Assembly: GCA_947178025.1 (NCBI GenBank)
Contig: CAMWWU010000007.1
Location: 1-32,733, forward strand
Origin: an uncultured Alistipes sp.
GTDB lineage: Bacteria > Bacteroidota > Bacteroidia > Bacteroidales > Rikenellaceae
DNA length: 32,733 nt
Reading direction: 5' to 3'
In this document: positions 1 through 7,463 of the stretch, in pieces
Position numbering within the stretch: the first letter of the stretch is position 1
Layout: each line of letters begins with the position of its first letter
Position numbers and translations under genes: made by a program
The notes under the pieces: model-generated
What the model was told of the DNA's origin: nothing
The model's input: only the letters and a program-made list of their open reading frames with translations
The model's database searches: none

Positions 1-727
1 CCGTCTTGCCGGCGCCGAACGGCCCGGGGATGAAGCCCGTACCGCCCTCGGCCATCGGGTTGAAGGTGTCGATCGGACGCACGCCGGTCTCCATGATGCG
101 TGCCGGACGCGGTTTCTCGGCGTAGCAGCGCACGGCCTGCTTCACGGGCCACTTCTGGACCATCGTGATCGCATGCTCGCGCCCCTCGGCGTCGGTCACC
201 ACGGCCACCGTGTCGGTCACCTTATATTTACCGGCCGCGGCGACGCTCTTGACCGTGTAGTCGCCGGTCATCGTGAAAGGAACCATGATCTTGTGCATGA
301 CCCACTGCTCCTTCACCTCGCCGAGCCAGGCGGCGGCGGTCACCTTGTCGCCGGTCTTGGCCAGGGGCGTGAAATCCCACTCGGCGTCGAAGTCGATCGG
401 GTCGGTGATCGAACCGCGGGCGATGAACAGACCGTCCATCTTCTCGAGGTCGTTTTGCAGACCGTCGTAGTTGCGCGACAGCAGACCCGGGGCGAGCGTC
501 GCCTCGAGCATGTGGCCTTCGAAATCGACCCGGTCGCCGATCTTCAGACCGCGGGTGCTGTCAAAAACCTGGACATAGGCGTTGTCGCCCATGACCTTGA
601 TGACCTCCGCCATCATTCTGGTATCCCCCGCATACACGTAGCAGATTTCGTTCTGGCCCACGGCTCCGTCGACCTTCACGATGACGATGTTGGAGATGAT
701 ACCGTTAACTCGTCCTGTTGTTTTCAT
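1..727 (-). CDS. atpA: V-type ATP synthase subunit A, N-terminal part (runs off the left edge)
   Basis: Catalytic A subunit of a V/A-type rotary ATPase, the nucleotide-binding subunit of the soluble V1 head. The reading frame starts at the ATG at 727 (MKTTGRVNGIISNIVIVKVD) and is open to base 1, giving 242 codons. The visible part holds the N-terminal beta-barrel domain, the A-specific non-homologous insert (residues about 115-190) and the start of the nucleotide-binding domain. It is cut exactly in the Walker A loop GPFGAGKT at the window edge, about where the P-loop sits in full-length A subunits of about 580 residues. It lies 16 bases after the DUF2764 gene, so it is the third gene of the ATPase operon. 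Subunits B, D, I and K are expected further left. In Bacteroidales this complex may pump H+ or Na+; the ion cannot be told here. Confidence 0.95.
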   Translation of the reverse strand, partial: MKTTGRVNGIISNIVIVKVDGAVGQNEICYVYAGDTRMMAEVIKVMGDNAYVQVFDSTRGLKIGDRVDFEGHMLEATLAPGLLSRNYDGLQNDLEKMDGLFIARGSITDPIDFDAEWDFTPLAKTGDKVTAAAWLGEVKEQWVMHKIMVPFTMTGDYTVKSVAAAGKYKVTDTVAVVTDAEGREHAITMVQKWPVKQAVRCYAEKPRPARIMETGVRPIDTFNPMAEGGTGFIPGPFGAGKT

Positions 728-743
728 CGTATGTGTTTATTGT

Positions 744-1577
744 TTATTTCGTGTCAATGAGCTCCTTGCCGTCCAGTTCGGCCATCAGGCGCGCGAACAT
801 CTCGCGGCCGCGGGCGGCATCGAGCCGCGTCCAGCGGGCGACGATGTCGATCCGCACCAGGTAGGAGAGGATGGCGTCGATGTCGAAATAGTCGAACACG
901 GAGAGTTCGACCGCCTCGTCCCAGCGGATGCGGTCGATCTTGCGCTCCTTCTCGACGAGGTTGGCCTCGTCGTTCACGGCGGCGATCACCGCGTCGATCC
1001 AGGGCAGCTCGCCCCGAAGACCGAAGTCGGCGGCCGAACTGCGGCGCAGCTGCTCCACGATATCGCCCTCGCCGACCGTGACCTCCTCGATCGGACGGCC
1101 TGCGGCACGCGCCGTGACGGCGGCCGTGACATTGCGCAGCGTGCGGTCGAATTCCGACCAGGCGCGCAGGAAGCGGCTCCCCTCGCGGCGGCACGTATCG
1201 TAATAGGCCTCGAAGAGTTCGGCCTCGAAGCGCCGGGAGGTGTCGACCGTCTCGGCATCTTCGCCTTCGGGATCGGCATACGCACGCACGACGCGGGCGA
1301 CGGCCTCGGGCAGGCGATCCGGCGTGCGCAGCTCCTCGGCGAGCTCTTCGCGCGTGAAGTTGCCCAGCGGATTGTGCGCCGAACGTCCCGCGCGCAGGGC
1401 CGCGATATTCTCGCAGTCGTAATAGCCGTAGAGCAGGCGCACCTGACGGGCGTCGGAAGCCGACACCTCGTCGAGCACGTCGGCGACGATGGCCGCAGCG
1501 TCGAAGCCCTTCGTATCGCCGTCGGGCGCATACTCCCGGAACCCGGCGACCAGCGCGTAATAATCGGTCCGGAACAT
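744..1577 (-). CDS. DUF2764 family protein, putative V-type ATPase subunit C-like component
   Basis: A 277-residue soluble, mostly helical protein starting MFRTDYYALVAGFREYAP. It sits between the genes for ATPase subunits E and A, with 3 bases to E and 16 to A. Bacteroidetes and spirochete V-ATPase operons commonly carry a DUF2764 protein at this place instead of a recognisable subunit C. The inferred role is therefore the C-like (central collar/stalk) subunit that links the V1 head to the membrane rotor. I see no signal peptide, membrane segment or catalytic motif. The family assignment rests on operon position and on the general resemblance of the N terminus (YYYLVAGLPEL-like start); the exact function is inference. 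Confidence 0.85.
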   Translation of the reverse strand: MFRTDYYALVAGFREYAPDGDTKGFDAAAIVADVLDEVSASDARQVRLLYGYYDCENIAALRAGRSAHNPLGNFTREELAEELRTPDRLPEAVARVVRAYADPEGEDAETVDTSRRFEAELFEAYYDTCRREGSRFLRAWSEFDRTLRNVTAAVTARAAGRPIEEVTVGEGDIVEQLRRSSAADFGLRGELPWIDAVIAAVNDEANLVEKERKIDRIRWDEAVELSVFDYFDIDAILSYLVRIDIVARWTRLDAARGREMFARLMAELDGKELIDTK

Positions 1578-1580
1578 CGC

Positions 1581-2195
1581 CTAAGCCTTAAAGAGCATTC
1601 GGGAAACCTTCTCGCGCAGATACTCGCCCAGCAGCGCCTCCAGATCGGCGTCGGAGAACGAGATGTAGTAGCCGCCGTCCTTGGCGCCCACCTTGAAGCC
1701 CGTCTTCACCTGCGACGACCAGCCGACCTCGACACCGGCGGCCAACAACTCCGCGGCGCTCTTCGCGAACGCGGCGTCGAGCTGCTCGCGGGCAGCCTCC
1801 GGCAGCATCGCCTGCAACTCCACCTTGCCCGAGTCGGCGCCGTTCCAGTTCCTGGCGACGGCGAGCAGCATCTCCTTGACGAACGCGGGATCCATACCGG
1901 CGGCCTTGACGCCCTCCGAAGTACTCTTCGCAACGATCAGCGAAGCGATCTCCGACTTGATCTTCGCCACGGCCTGCTTGCCGGCGAGCGAGATCTCGGT
2001 CATCGTGTTCTTGGCGACATCCTCGGCCTTGGCCTCGGCTTTCGCCACGATGGCGGCAGCCTGCGCTTCGGCTTCGGCGACGATCTTCGCAGCCTGAGCC
2101 TTCGCATCGGCGACCAGTTTGTCCGCTTCGGCGCGGCCTTTCTCCAACCCCTCGTCGTAGAGCTTCTGGGTCAACTGTTGCAATTTGTTTTCCAT
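1581..2195 (-). CDS. atpE: V-type ATP synthase subunit E
   Basis: Peripheral-stalk subunit E, 204 residues. The first about 75 residues form an Ala/Glu/Lys-rich coiled coil (KAQAAKIVAEAEAQAAAIVAKAEAKAEDVA region), followed by a compact C-terminal head, the usual plan for subunit E. It is the first gene of the operon (E, DUF2764, A) and is preceded by a TAnnTTTG promoter. The ATG at 2195 is the only sensible start, as it begins the coiled coil directly. Length is normal for the family. Confidence 0.93.
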   Translation of the reverse strand: MENKLQQLTQKLYDEGLEKGRAEADKLVADAKAQAAKIVAEAEAQAAAIVAKAEAKAEDVAKNTMTEISLAGKQAVAKIKSEIASLIVAKSTSEGVKAAGMDPAFVKEMLLAVARNWNGADSGKVELQAMLPEAAREQLDAAFAKSAAELLAAGVEVGWSSQVKTGFKVGAKDGGYYISFSDADLEALLGEYLREKVSRMLFKA

Positions 2196-2235
2196 AGCGT
2201 TATGTTGTTGTTTGATTGATTTCCGTATGCGCGCA

Positions 2236-2266
2236 CAAAGATAGTGAAAGTTTCCGCGGAATCCAA
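2236..2266 (-). promoter_or_regulatory. Bacteroidetes-type promoter of the V-ATPase operon
   Basis: Reading the minus strand, TTGG (2266-2263) is followed by a 19-base spacer and then TATCTTTG (2243-2236), matching the -33/-7 consensus TTTG-N19-TAnnTTTG with one weak position in the upstream box. The start codon of subunit E lies 40 bases downstream, leaving a normal leader. Confidence 0.65.
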
Positions 2267-2316
2267 GGCCGGAACACGGTTTGCGTCATTCGGACAAAAA
2301 ACACACCGCAACGAGC

Positions 2317-2348
2317 AAAAAAAAGAGCGTCCGACGCATCGGACGCTC
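2317..2348 (-). terminator. Intrinsic terminator after uxuA
   Basis: A perfect 10-bp inverted repeat (GAGCGTCCGA at 2325-2334 with TCGGACGCTC at 2339-2348, 4-base loop) is followed on the minus strand by eight T (A-run at 2317-2324). It lies 22 bases beyond the uxuA stop and separates uxuA from the ATPase operon promoter. Confidence 0.9.
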
Positions 2349-2369
2349 CGAATCGGCCCCTCGGCCGGA

Positions 2370-3545
2370 TCACTTCTCGAACAGCGAGCGGGCGATGCCC
2401 AGCTCCAGACCGCGCAGCTCGGCCAGGCCGCGCATGCGGCCGTAGCACGAATAACCGGGATTCGAGCGGCGGTTCAGATCGTCGCACATCTGGTGTCCGT
2501 GGTCGGGACGCATCGGGATGGAGCGCCCCTGCTTCTGCTGAATCTCCAGGAAGGCCTTCATCACCTCGTACATCGGCACGTCGCCCTCCAGGTGGTTGTC
2601 CTCCTGGAAATTACCCTCGGCGTCGCGGCGCGTCGAACGCAGGTGGACGAAGCCCACGCGGTCGCCGAACTCGCGCATCATGGCCGGCAGGTCGTTGTCG
2701 GCGCGCACGCCGAACGATCCGGTACAGAGACACAGCCCGTTCGAGGCGTTGGGCACGGCGGCGATCAGCTTGCGGAAATCCTCGGCCGTAGACAGAATGC
2801 GCGGCAGGCCCAGGATCGGATAGGGGGGATCGTCGGGGTGGATCACCAGCTCGACGCCCTCCTCGTCGGCCACGGGGCAGACCTCCTTCAGGAAAGCGAT
2901 CAGATTGCCGCGCAGCGTCTCGGCGTCGATGCCCGCATAGCGCTCCAGCTCGCACCGGAACTGTTCGAGCGTGAAGCTCTCCTCGGCGCCGGGGAGTCCG
3001 GCGATCATGTTGCGCGTGATGAGCTCCTTTTCGGCATCGTCCATCCGCTCGTAGCGCGCCCGGGCGATCGCCTTTTCGGCCTCGCTGTACTCCGTTTCAG
3101 CGCCGGGACGCTTCAGGATGAAGAGGTCGAACGCCAGGAAGGCCGCCCGCTCGAAACGCAGGGCCTTGGAGCCGTCCTCGACCGTATAGGCCAGGTTGGT
3201 GCGGGTCCAGTCGAGCACCGGCATGAAATTATAGGTGACGACCTTGATGCCGCACGCGGACAGGTTGCGGATCGACTGTTTGTAGTTGTCGACATACTGC
3301 CGGAAATCGCCCGTGCGGGTCTTGATGTGCTCATGCACGGGGACACTCTCGACCACCGACCACACGAGGCCGGCCTCGGCGATCAGCTGCTGCCGCGCGC
3401 GGATCTCCTCCACGGGCCACACCTGCCCGTTGGGGATATGATGCAGTGCGTGCACGATGTCGGTGGCACCCGCCTGCCGGATATTCGACAGCGATACGGG
3501 ATCGTTCGGCCCGTACCACCGCCAGGATTGTTTGCAAAGATACAT
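2370..3545 (-). CDS. uxuA: Mannonate dehydratase
   Basis: Converts D-mannonate to 2-keto-3-deoxygluconate in hexuronate (glucuronate) breakdown. The 391-residue product matches UxuA along its whole length: N-terminal [85 protein letters not shown] and the C-terminal MRPDHGHQM. These are the conserved His/Asp/Arg metal and substrate segments of this TIM-barrel family. The ATG at 3545 gives an N terminus only a few residues longer than E. coli UxuA. It is downstream of the SDR gene 3875-4693 on the same strand, separated by a 329-base repeat-rich spacer, and the two probably act in sequence on fructuronate and mannonate. A TATCTTTG string lies inside codons 2-4 but has no upstream box (see findings). 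Confidence 0.97.
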   Translation of the reverse strand: MYLCKQSWRWYGPNDPVSLSNIRQAGATDIVHALHHIPNGQVWPVEEIRARQQLIAEAGLVWSVVESVPVHEHIKTRTGDFRQYVDNYKQSIRNLSACGIKVVTYNFMPVLDWTRTNLAYTVEDGSKALRFERAAFLAFDLFILKRPGAETEYSEAEKAIARARYERMDDAEKELITRNMIAGLPGAEESFTLEQFRCELERYAGIDAETLRGNLIAFLKEVCPVADEEGVELVIHPDDPPYPILGLPRILSTAEDFRKLIAAVPNASNGLCLCTGSFGVRADNDLPAMMREFGDRVGFVHLRSTRRDAEGNFQEDNHLEGDVPMYEVMKAFLEIQQKQGRSIPMRPDHGHQMCDDLNRRSNPGYSCYGRMRGLAELRGLELGIARSLFEK

Positions 3546-3552
3546 TAGTTGT

Positions 3553-3606
3553 GAGGTTTAATATTCGTTAATACGTTTTTGTCGTTCGGTTCTGCATAGC
3601 AGACGG
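3553..3606. repeat. 54-bp direct repeat, copy 1 of 2
   Basis: Runs from GAGGTTTAATATTCG to CATAGCAGACGG. The second copy at 3684-3737 differs at one base (G versus A). Both lie in the spacer between uxuA and the SDR gene. Confidence 0.95.
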
Positions 3607-3642
3607 TTTTGCCTTTGCGGCCTGCGGCCGCATTTACAAATC

Positions 3643-3681
3643 TGACCCTCCCCTAAATCCCCTCCTCGGAGGGGACTTTTT
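3643..3681. repeat. CCCCTCC/GGAGGGG hairpin unit in the uxuA upstream spacer
   Basis: CCCCTCC at 3659-3665 faces GGAGGGG at 3668-3674, followed by ACTTTTT. The preceding bases read GACCCTCCCCTAAATCC. Elements of this wording occur as dispersed hairpins in many Bacteroidetes genomes (from memory, not checked). On the plus strand it resembles a terminator, but no plus-strand gene precedes it. Confidence 0.6.
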
Positions 3682-3683
3682 GC

Positions 3684-3737
3684 GAGGTTTAATATTCGTT
3701 AATACGTTTTTGTCGTTCGATTCTGCATAGCAGACGG
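3684..3737. repeat. 54-bp direct repeat, copy 2 of 2
   Basis: Second copy of the repeat at 3553-3606, start to start 131 bases apart, with one mismatch. Between the copies lies a GC-rich hairpin unit (3659-3681). Confidence 0.95.
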
Positions 3738-3874
3738 CCCCACCCTTGCTGCCTGCGGGGGACTGCATCGCCAGATGCGGGCCTCCGCAGGGGGAGGGCT
3801 GCAGCCCGCCGGGCCTGAAGGCCCGATCGGGTCCGCACCATTAGCCCTGCCGCAGGCGCGGCCCGACGTTCGGC
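3738..3874. other. GC-rich noncoding remainder of the SDR-uxuA spacer
   Basis: No credible reading frame. It is rich in short G/C inverted repeats such as GCGGGCCTCCGC (3778-3789) and a GGGCCTGAAGGCCC hairpin near 3819-3832. It may hold a terminator or processing signal between the SDR gene and uxuA, but no T-run follows any of these hairpins. Confidence 0.5.
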
Positions 3875-4693
3875 TTAGATCGAGAAGGCGTCGAAGCCGC
3901 CGTCGATCACCGTCAGCGTACCGGTCACGGCCTTCGAAGCATCCGAGGCGAGCCACTGCAACGTACCGACCAGCTCCTCGGGCTCCAGGAAGCGGCCGTA
4001 GGGCGTATGACCGAGAATCGTATGCGAACGGGGCGTGAGCGACCCGTCGGGATTGGTCAGCAGTGCCCGGTTCTGGTTGGTGAGCAGGAAGCCCGGAGCG
4101 ATGGCATTGACACGCAGACCGCTGCCGAACTTGATCGCCAGCTCGCCGCACAGGTACTTCGTCCAGTTGACGACCGCCGCTTTCGCTACGCCGTAGCCGG
4201 CCACGCGCGTCAGCGGACGCAGCGCCGATTCGGAGGCGAAGTTGATGATCGACCCGCACTTCTTCTCGACCATCGCCCGGGCGAAGACCATCGTCGGATA
4301 GATCGTACCGAAGAGGTTGAGCTCCGTGCAGAGCTTCACGGCCTCGACGTCGAGGTCGAAGATCGTCTGATCGGGCTGCACCGTCGCCCGGGCCATGTTG
4401 CCGCCGGCGGCGTTGAGCAGCACGTCGATCGTGCCGTAAGCCTCCATGATCTGCTCGTAGTTGCGCTCCAGCACCTCGCGGTTCAGCACGTCGGTAGCGA
4501 AGAAACGGGCCTCGCCGCCCGCCTGCACGATTTCGGCCGCCAGCTGCTCGCCGGCCTCGCGCACCCGCTCCAGGTCGAGCAGCACGACTTTCGCCCCCTC
4601 GGCGGCAAAATGTTTGACGATCGTGGCTCCGAGCACCCCGCAGGCACCCGTCATGACGACCACGCGGTCCTTTACGGAAAACAATTCATTCAT
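3875..4693 (-). CDS. SDR family oxidoreductase, probable fructuronate reductase (D-mannonate oxidoreductase)
   Basis: Short-chain dehydrogenase of 272 residues from the ATG at 4693 (MNELFSVKDRVVVMTG). An upstream in-frame ATG at 4726 would add 11 residues but lies only about 16 bases from the -7 box, so the 4693 start is preferred. Rossmann motif TGACGVLG at residues 15-22, NAAGGN at 94-99, Ser 154/156, Tyr 167 and Lys 171 (YGVAK) form the SDR active site. The C-terminal half has NAIAPGFLLTNQNRALL. The TGxxGVLG form is shared with sugar-acid SDRs. Its place directly upstream of uxuA suggests it reduces fructuronate to mannonate, replacing the unrelated UxuB family; that substrate is inference. 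Alternatives are a related keto-acid/gluconate 5-dehydrogenase-type SDR. Confidence 0.88.
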   Translation of the reverse strand: MNELFSVKDRVVVMTGACGVLGATIVKHFAAEGAKVVLLDLERVREAGEQLAAEIVQAGGEARFFATDVLNREVLERNYEQIMEAYGTIDVLLNAAGGNMARATVQPDQTIFDLDVEAVKLCTELNLFGTIYPTMVFARAMVEKKCGSIINFASESALRPLTRVAGYGVAKAAVVNWTKYLCGELAIKFGSGLRVNAIAPGFLLTNQNRALLTNPDGSLTPRSHTILGHTPYGRFLEPEELVGTLQWLASDASKAVTGTLTVIDGGFDAFSI

Positions 4694-4718
4694 AATCGGT
4701 TCTATTTGTTTCGGATTC

Positions 4719-4774
4719 ACGAACACCTGCTGTGTTCGTCCACAAATATACGAACAAATTCGTCACGAACAAAT
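4719..4774. promoter_or_regulatory. Operator-like cluster of ACGAACA half-sites over the hexuronate promoter
   Basis: A perfect inverted repeat, ACGAACAC (4719-4726) and GTGTTCGT (4732-4739) with a 5-base spacer, lies just downstream of the -7 box. A second one, ACGAA(CAAA)TTCGT, fills the spacer at 4750-4763, and a third direct ACGAACA starts at 4765. The sites cover the whole promoter, as expected for a repressor of the LacI or GntR type responding to a hexuronate intermediate. The regulator itself is not in the window. Confidence 0.6.
4743..4773 (-). promoter_or_regulatory. Promoter of the SDR-uxuA operon
   Basis: On the minus strand TTTG (4773-4770), a 19-base spacer and TATATTTG (4750-4743) match the Bacteroidetes consensus exactly. 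The expected start of transcription is near 4735, leaving a leader of about 42 bases before the ATG at 4693. Confidence 0.85.
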
Positions 4775-4818
4775 CATCGGCGATTTTTTTTGCACGCCCG
4801 ACCGCTCCGACCGCTCCG

Positions 4819-4846
4819 AAAAAGAAGAGCCGCCAGCAGGCGACTC
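4819..4846 (-). terminator. Intrinsic terminator after the DUF4301 gene
   Basis: GAGCCGCC (4827-4834) pairs with GGCGACTC (4839-4846) with one mismatch and a 4-base loop. On the minus strand the stem is followed by TTCTTTTT. It ends 19 bases past the DUF4301 stop. Confidence 0.85.
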
Positions 4847-4864
4847 TATCCGATTATCAGTCGA

Positions 4865-6298
4865 TTACTGATGCTGAGGCCGCAACAGATCCTGCACGAC
4901 CTTCACAGGCGAGAAAGTCGAGACGGGCACGTCGACGAACACCGTGTTCCAGCACGCCATCGCACCGTTCCACAACCCCGGCAGCTCCTGGGCGCGCAGA
5001 TCGCGGCCGCCGCTCGACTTCGACGAGATGAAGCCCGTCGAAGGATCCACGTACCGGCGCAGATCGAATTTCCGCCCCTGCGCATCGCGCACGCCGCAGA
5101 CCAGATCCACGGGGTTGAAGTGCGTCGCCGACTTCATGAGGGGCATATCGTCGGGCCCGATCTGGCTCGACTCGGCGATCTGGAGCGACTCGGTGCCGTC
5201 GGGATTGGCCACCCAGAAGGGACCGCCGCCCGGTTCGCCCTCGTTGCGCACCATACCGCAGACGCGGATCGGACGATCGAGGATCGACCGCAGCAGCGCC
5301 GCATCGTACTCCGCGGGGAGCTTCACGCAGAGCTCCCGCTCGACGAACGCCGCGATCGACTCCAGATCGGCCGTTCCGGCCTCCAGCTCCCGCAGGCAGC
5401 CGAACGCCCGCTCCTGCAACCCGAGCAGCAGACCGGCCAGCACCTTCTTATAGCGAACCGTGTCGCCGCGGCGGGCGTCGGTCGTCACGTTGTCGATGTT
5501 CTTGATGAAGACCAGATCGGCGTCGATCTCCGAGAGGTTCTCGATCAGCGCGCCGTGGCCCGCCGGGCGGAACAGCAGCGTCCCGTCGTCCTGCCTAAAA
5601 GGCGTATTGTCGAGGTTCACGGCGATGGTGTCGGTCGACGACTTCTGCACCGAGAACGAAATGTCGTAACGGATGCCGAAACGCTGTTCGTAAACCGGAA
5701 TCTTCTCGGCGAGCAGCTCGCGGAAGCCCTCCATGTGCTCGGGCGAGACGGTGAAGTGGATGCGCGCCGTACCGTTCGAGGCGGCGTAGGCAGCCCCCTC
5801 GACCAGATGCTCCTCGACCGCCTTGCGGGCCCCCTCGGGGTAGGCATGGAAGGTCACGAGCCCCTTGGGCTTCTTCCCGTAGCCGAGGCCCTCCTTCACG
5901 ATGGCCGAGACGACGGTCTTGTCGTCGGCGCCCTCCGGCAGCACGCGCTTCAGTTCGGGCCAGAAGGCGAAGCGTTCGATGTTGTCGAGCAGCGTATCGA
6001 TCCCCTTGCCGCGCTTGTCGTCGTTGACGAACTCGAACAGCTCCTTGAACATGCGCGTCGCAGCGCCCGAGGCGGGCACGAACTTCACGACCGAAAGTCC
6101 GCCGGCCGCCGCTTCGTAACGCGCCACGGCCGCGTCGGCCTGCGCCTGGTCGGCGACGATCACGCCGTCGCCCGACGAGGCGGCACGCACCACTTTCAGG
6201 TAAGGAAATCCGCGGCGGAAGTTTTCGATCTGCCGCTCGACGGCTTCGGGCGTCAGCCCGTGGCTTTCGATTTGTCGTAAATCTTCGGATGTAAACAT
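4865..6298 (-). CDS. DUF4301 family protein
   Basis: A 477-residue cytoplasmic protein beginning MFTSEDLRQIESHGLTPEAV, of a family found mainly in Bacteroidetes. Residues about 60-90 hold VVKFVPASGAATRMFK, which resembles the nucleotide-binding loop of sugar-nucleotide pyrophosphorylases (GGxGTRxxxxxPK-like), and later segments such as LLFRPAGHGALIENL and DADLVFIKNIDNV look like UDP-sugar pyrophosphorylase motifs. A nucleotidyltransferase fold is therefore plausible, but no reaction is known to me. It is monocistronic, divergent from murB, and has its own terminator. I see no clear TAnnTTTG box before it. Confidence 0.85.
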   Translation of the reverse strand: MFTSEDLRQIESHGLTPEAVERQIENFRRGFPYLKVVRAASSGDGVIVADQAQADAAVARYEAAAGGLSVVKFVPASGAATRMFKELFEFVNDDKRGKGIDTLLDNIERFAFWPELKRVLPEGADDKTVVSAIVKEGLGYGKKPKGLVTFHAYPEGARKAVEEHLVEGAAYAASNGTARIHFTVSPEHMEGFRELLAEKIPVYEQRFGIRYDISFSVQKSSTDTIAVNLDNTPFRQDDGTLLFRPAGHGALIENLSEIDADLVFIKNIDNVTTDARRGDTVRYKKVLAGLLLGLQERAFGCLRELEAGTADLESIAAFVERELCVKLPAEYDAALLRSILDRPIRVCGMVRNEGEPGGGPFWVANPDGTESLQIAESSQIGPDDMPLMKSATHFNPVDLVCGVRDAQGRKFDLRRYVDPSTGFISSKSSGGRDLRAQELPGLWNGAMACWNTVFVDVPVSTFSPVKVVQDLLRPQHQ

Positions 6299-6364
6299 AG
6301 GTATTTTTGTTTTTCAGGTTGTCTCTCGCTTCCCGACCGGACACACGATTCCACCGGCACCGGA

Positions 6365-6378
6365 CGGACGGCCGTCCG
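6365..6378. promoter_or_regulatory. 14-bp perfect palindrome between DUF4301 and murB
   Basis: CGGACGGCCGTCCG is a perfect palindrome in the 146-base spacer between the divergent genes. Its place would suit an operator, but GC-rich palindromes arise easily in this genome, so this is weak. Confidence 0.3.
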
Positions 6379-6430
6379 ATCCGTTTTCAGCTCGGTTGCC
6401 GTAAATCATTTCAAAGTTAATAAAATTTCC

Positions 6431-6438
6431 TAACTTTG
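6431..6438 (+). promoter_or_regulatory. -7 box of murB, 6 bases before the ATG
   Basis: TAACTTTG matches TAnnTTTG. With transcription starting a few bases after the box, the mRNA would begin at or next to the ATG at 6445. No clear -33 TTTG is seen 19-21 bases upstream. Confidence 0.55.
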
Positions 6439-6444
6439 CACATC

Positions 6445-7452
6445 ATGATCCGGGAATTTCACCACATCAGCCTGCGTGCGCGCAACAGCTTCCGCGTCGA
6501 GCAGCAGGCCGCGCGCCTCGTCGAGTTCGAAACGGCCGACGACCTGCGCACCCTCTTCGACAGCGGCCTCTCCGAACGCTGGACGGTGCTGAGCGGCGGC
6601 AACAACGTCCTCTTCACCGCGGATTACGACGGCACGATCCTCACCCCCGTCTCGCAGGGCATCGCGGTGCTCGACGACCGGGGCGACGACGTGTGCGTGC
6701 GTGCCGACGCGGGAGTCGAGTGGGACGATCTGGTCGAATGGGCCGTCGTCCGCGGACTGTGGGGCATCGAGAACCTCTCGCTCATCCCCGGCAAGGTCGG
6801 GGCCGCCCCGGTGCAGAACATCGGGGCCTACGGCTGCGAAGCGGCCGACGCCATCGAGCGCGTGCATCTGTTCTGCGTCGAGAGCGGCGCACGGCTCTCG
6901 CTCGATGCCGCGCACTGCGCCTTCGGCTACCGCGAGAGCGTCTTCAAGCACGAACTGAAAGGACGCGCGATCATCACGGCCGTCGACTTCCGGCTGTCGC
7001 GCACGCCCCGCCCGAAGCTCGGTTACGGGGATGTGGAGCGCGAAGTCGAGGCACGCGGCGGCGCCACGCTGCGCAACATCCGCGAGGCGATCTCGGCCAT
7101 CCGCCGGGCGAAACTCCCCGACACGACCGTTCTCGGCAACGCCGGGAGCTTCTTCAAAAACCCCGTGGTCGACGCCGCGACGGCCGAACGGCTCGCGGCC
7201 GAGCACCCCGACCTGCCCCGCTACCCGGCGCCCGACGGCCGGGTGAAGCTGGCCGCCGGCTGGCTCATCGACCGCGCCGGCATGAAGGGCTACCGCAGCG
7301 GACGCGTCGGCGTACACGAGCGGCAGGCGCTGGTGCTGGTCAACCTGGGCGGCGCCACGGGCGCCGAAGTGCTGGCCCTCGCCCGCGAGGTGCAGACCCG
7401 GGTCCGCGAACGCTTCGGCATAGCGATCGACACGGAGGTCAACATCCTGTAA
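6445..7452 (+). CDS. murB: UDP-N-acetylmuramate dehydrogenase
   Basis: FAD enzyme that reduces UDP-GlcNAc-enolpyruvate to UDP-MurNAc in peptidoglycan precursor synthesis. From the ATG at 6445 the protein has 335 residues (MIREFHHISLRARNSFRVEQ); a TTG three codons upstream lies inside the -7 box and is rejected. FAD-binding segments LSGGNN (49-54) and IPGKVGAAPVQNIGAYG (114-130) are present. Catalytic residues match the E. coli type I enzyme: Arg 163 in GYRESVFK, Ser 235 in GNAGSFFKNP and Glu 331 in DTEVNIL. It heads a tight plus-strand run: tilS follows after 11 bases, then holA. The start appears leaderless. Confidence 0.97.
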   Translation: MIREFHHISLRARNSFRVEQQAARLVEFETADDLRTLFDSGLSERWTVLSGGNNVLFTADYDGTILTPVSQGIAVLDDRGDDVCVRADAGVEWDDLVEWAVVRGLWGIENLSLIPGKVGAAPVQNIGAYGCEAADAIERVHLFCVESGARLSLDAAHCAFGYRESVFKHELKGRAIITAVDFRLSRTPRPKLGYGDVEREVEARGGATLRNIREAISAIRRAKLPDTTVLGNAGSFFKNPVVDAATAERLAAEHPDLPRYPAPDGRVKLAAGWLIDRAGMKGYRSGRVGVHERQALVLVNLGGATGAEVLALAREVQTRVRERFGIAIDTEVNIL

Positions 7453-7463
7453 CACGTCCGGCA

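Noticed and set aside
681..2219. A 512-codon plus-strand frame opposite the V-ATPase genes
   Set aside because: Shadow of the E, DUF2764 and A genes; no start signal or domain.
3739..4259. A 186-codon minus-strand frame in another phase across the SDR gene end and spacer
   Set aside because: Shadow of the SDR gene running into noncoding GC-rich DNA.
4007..6280. A 757-codon plus-strand frame opposite the SDR and DUF4301 genes
   Set aside because: It crosses two real genes and their terminator and shows shadow composition only.
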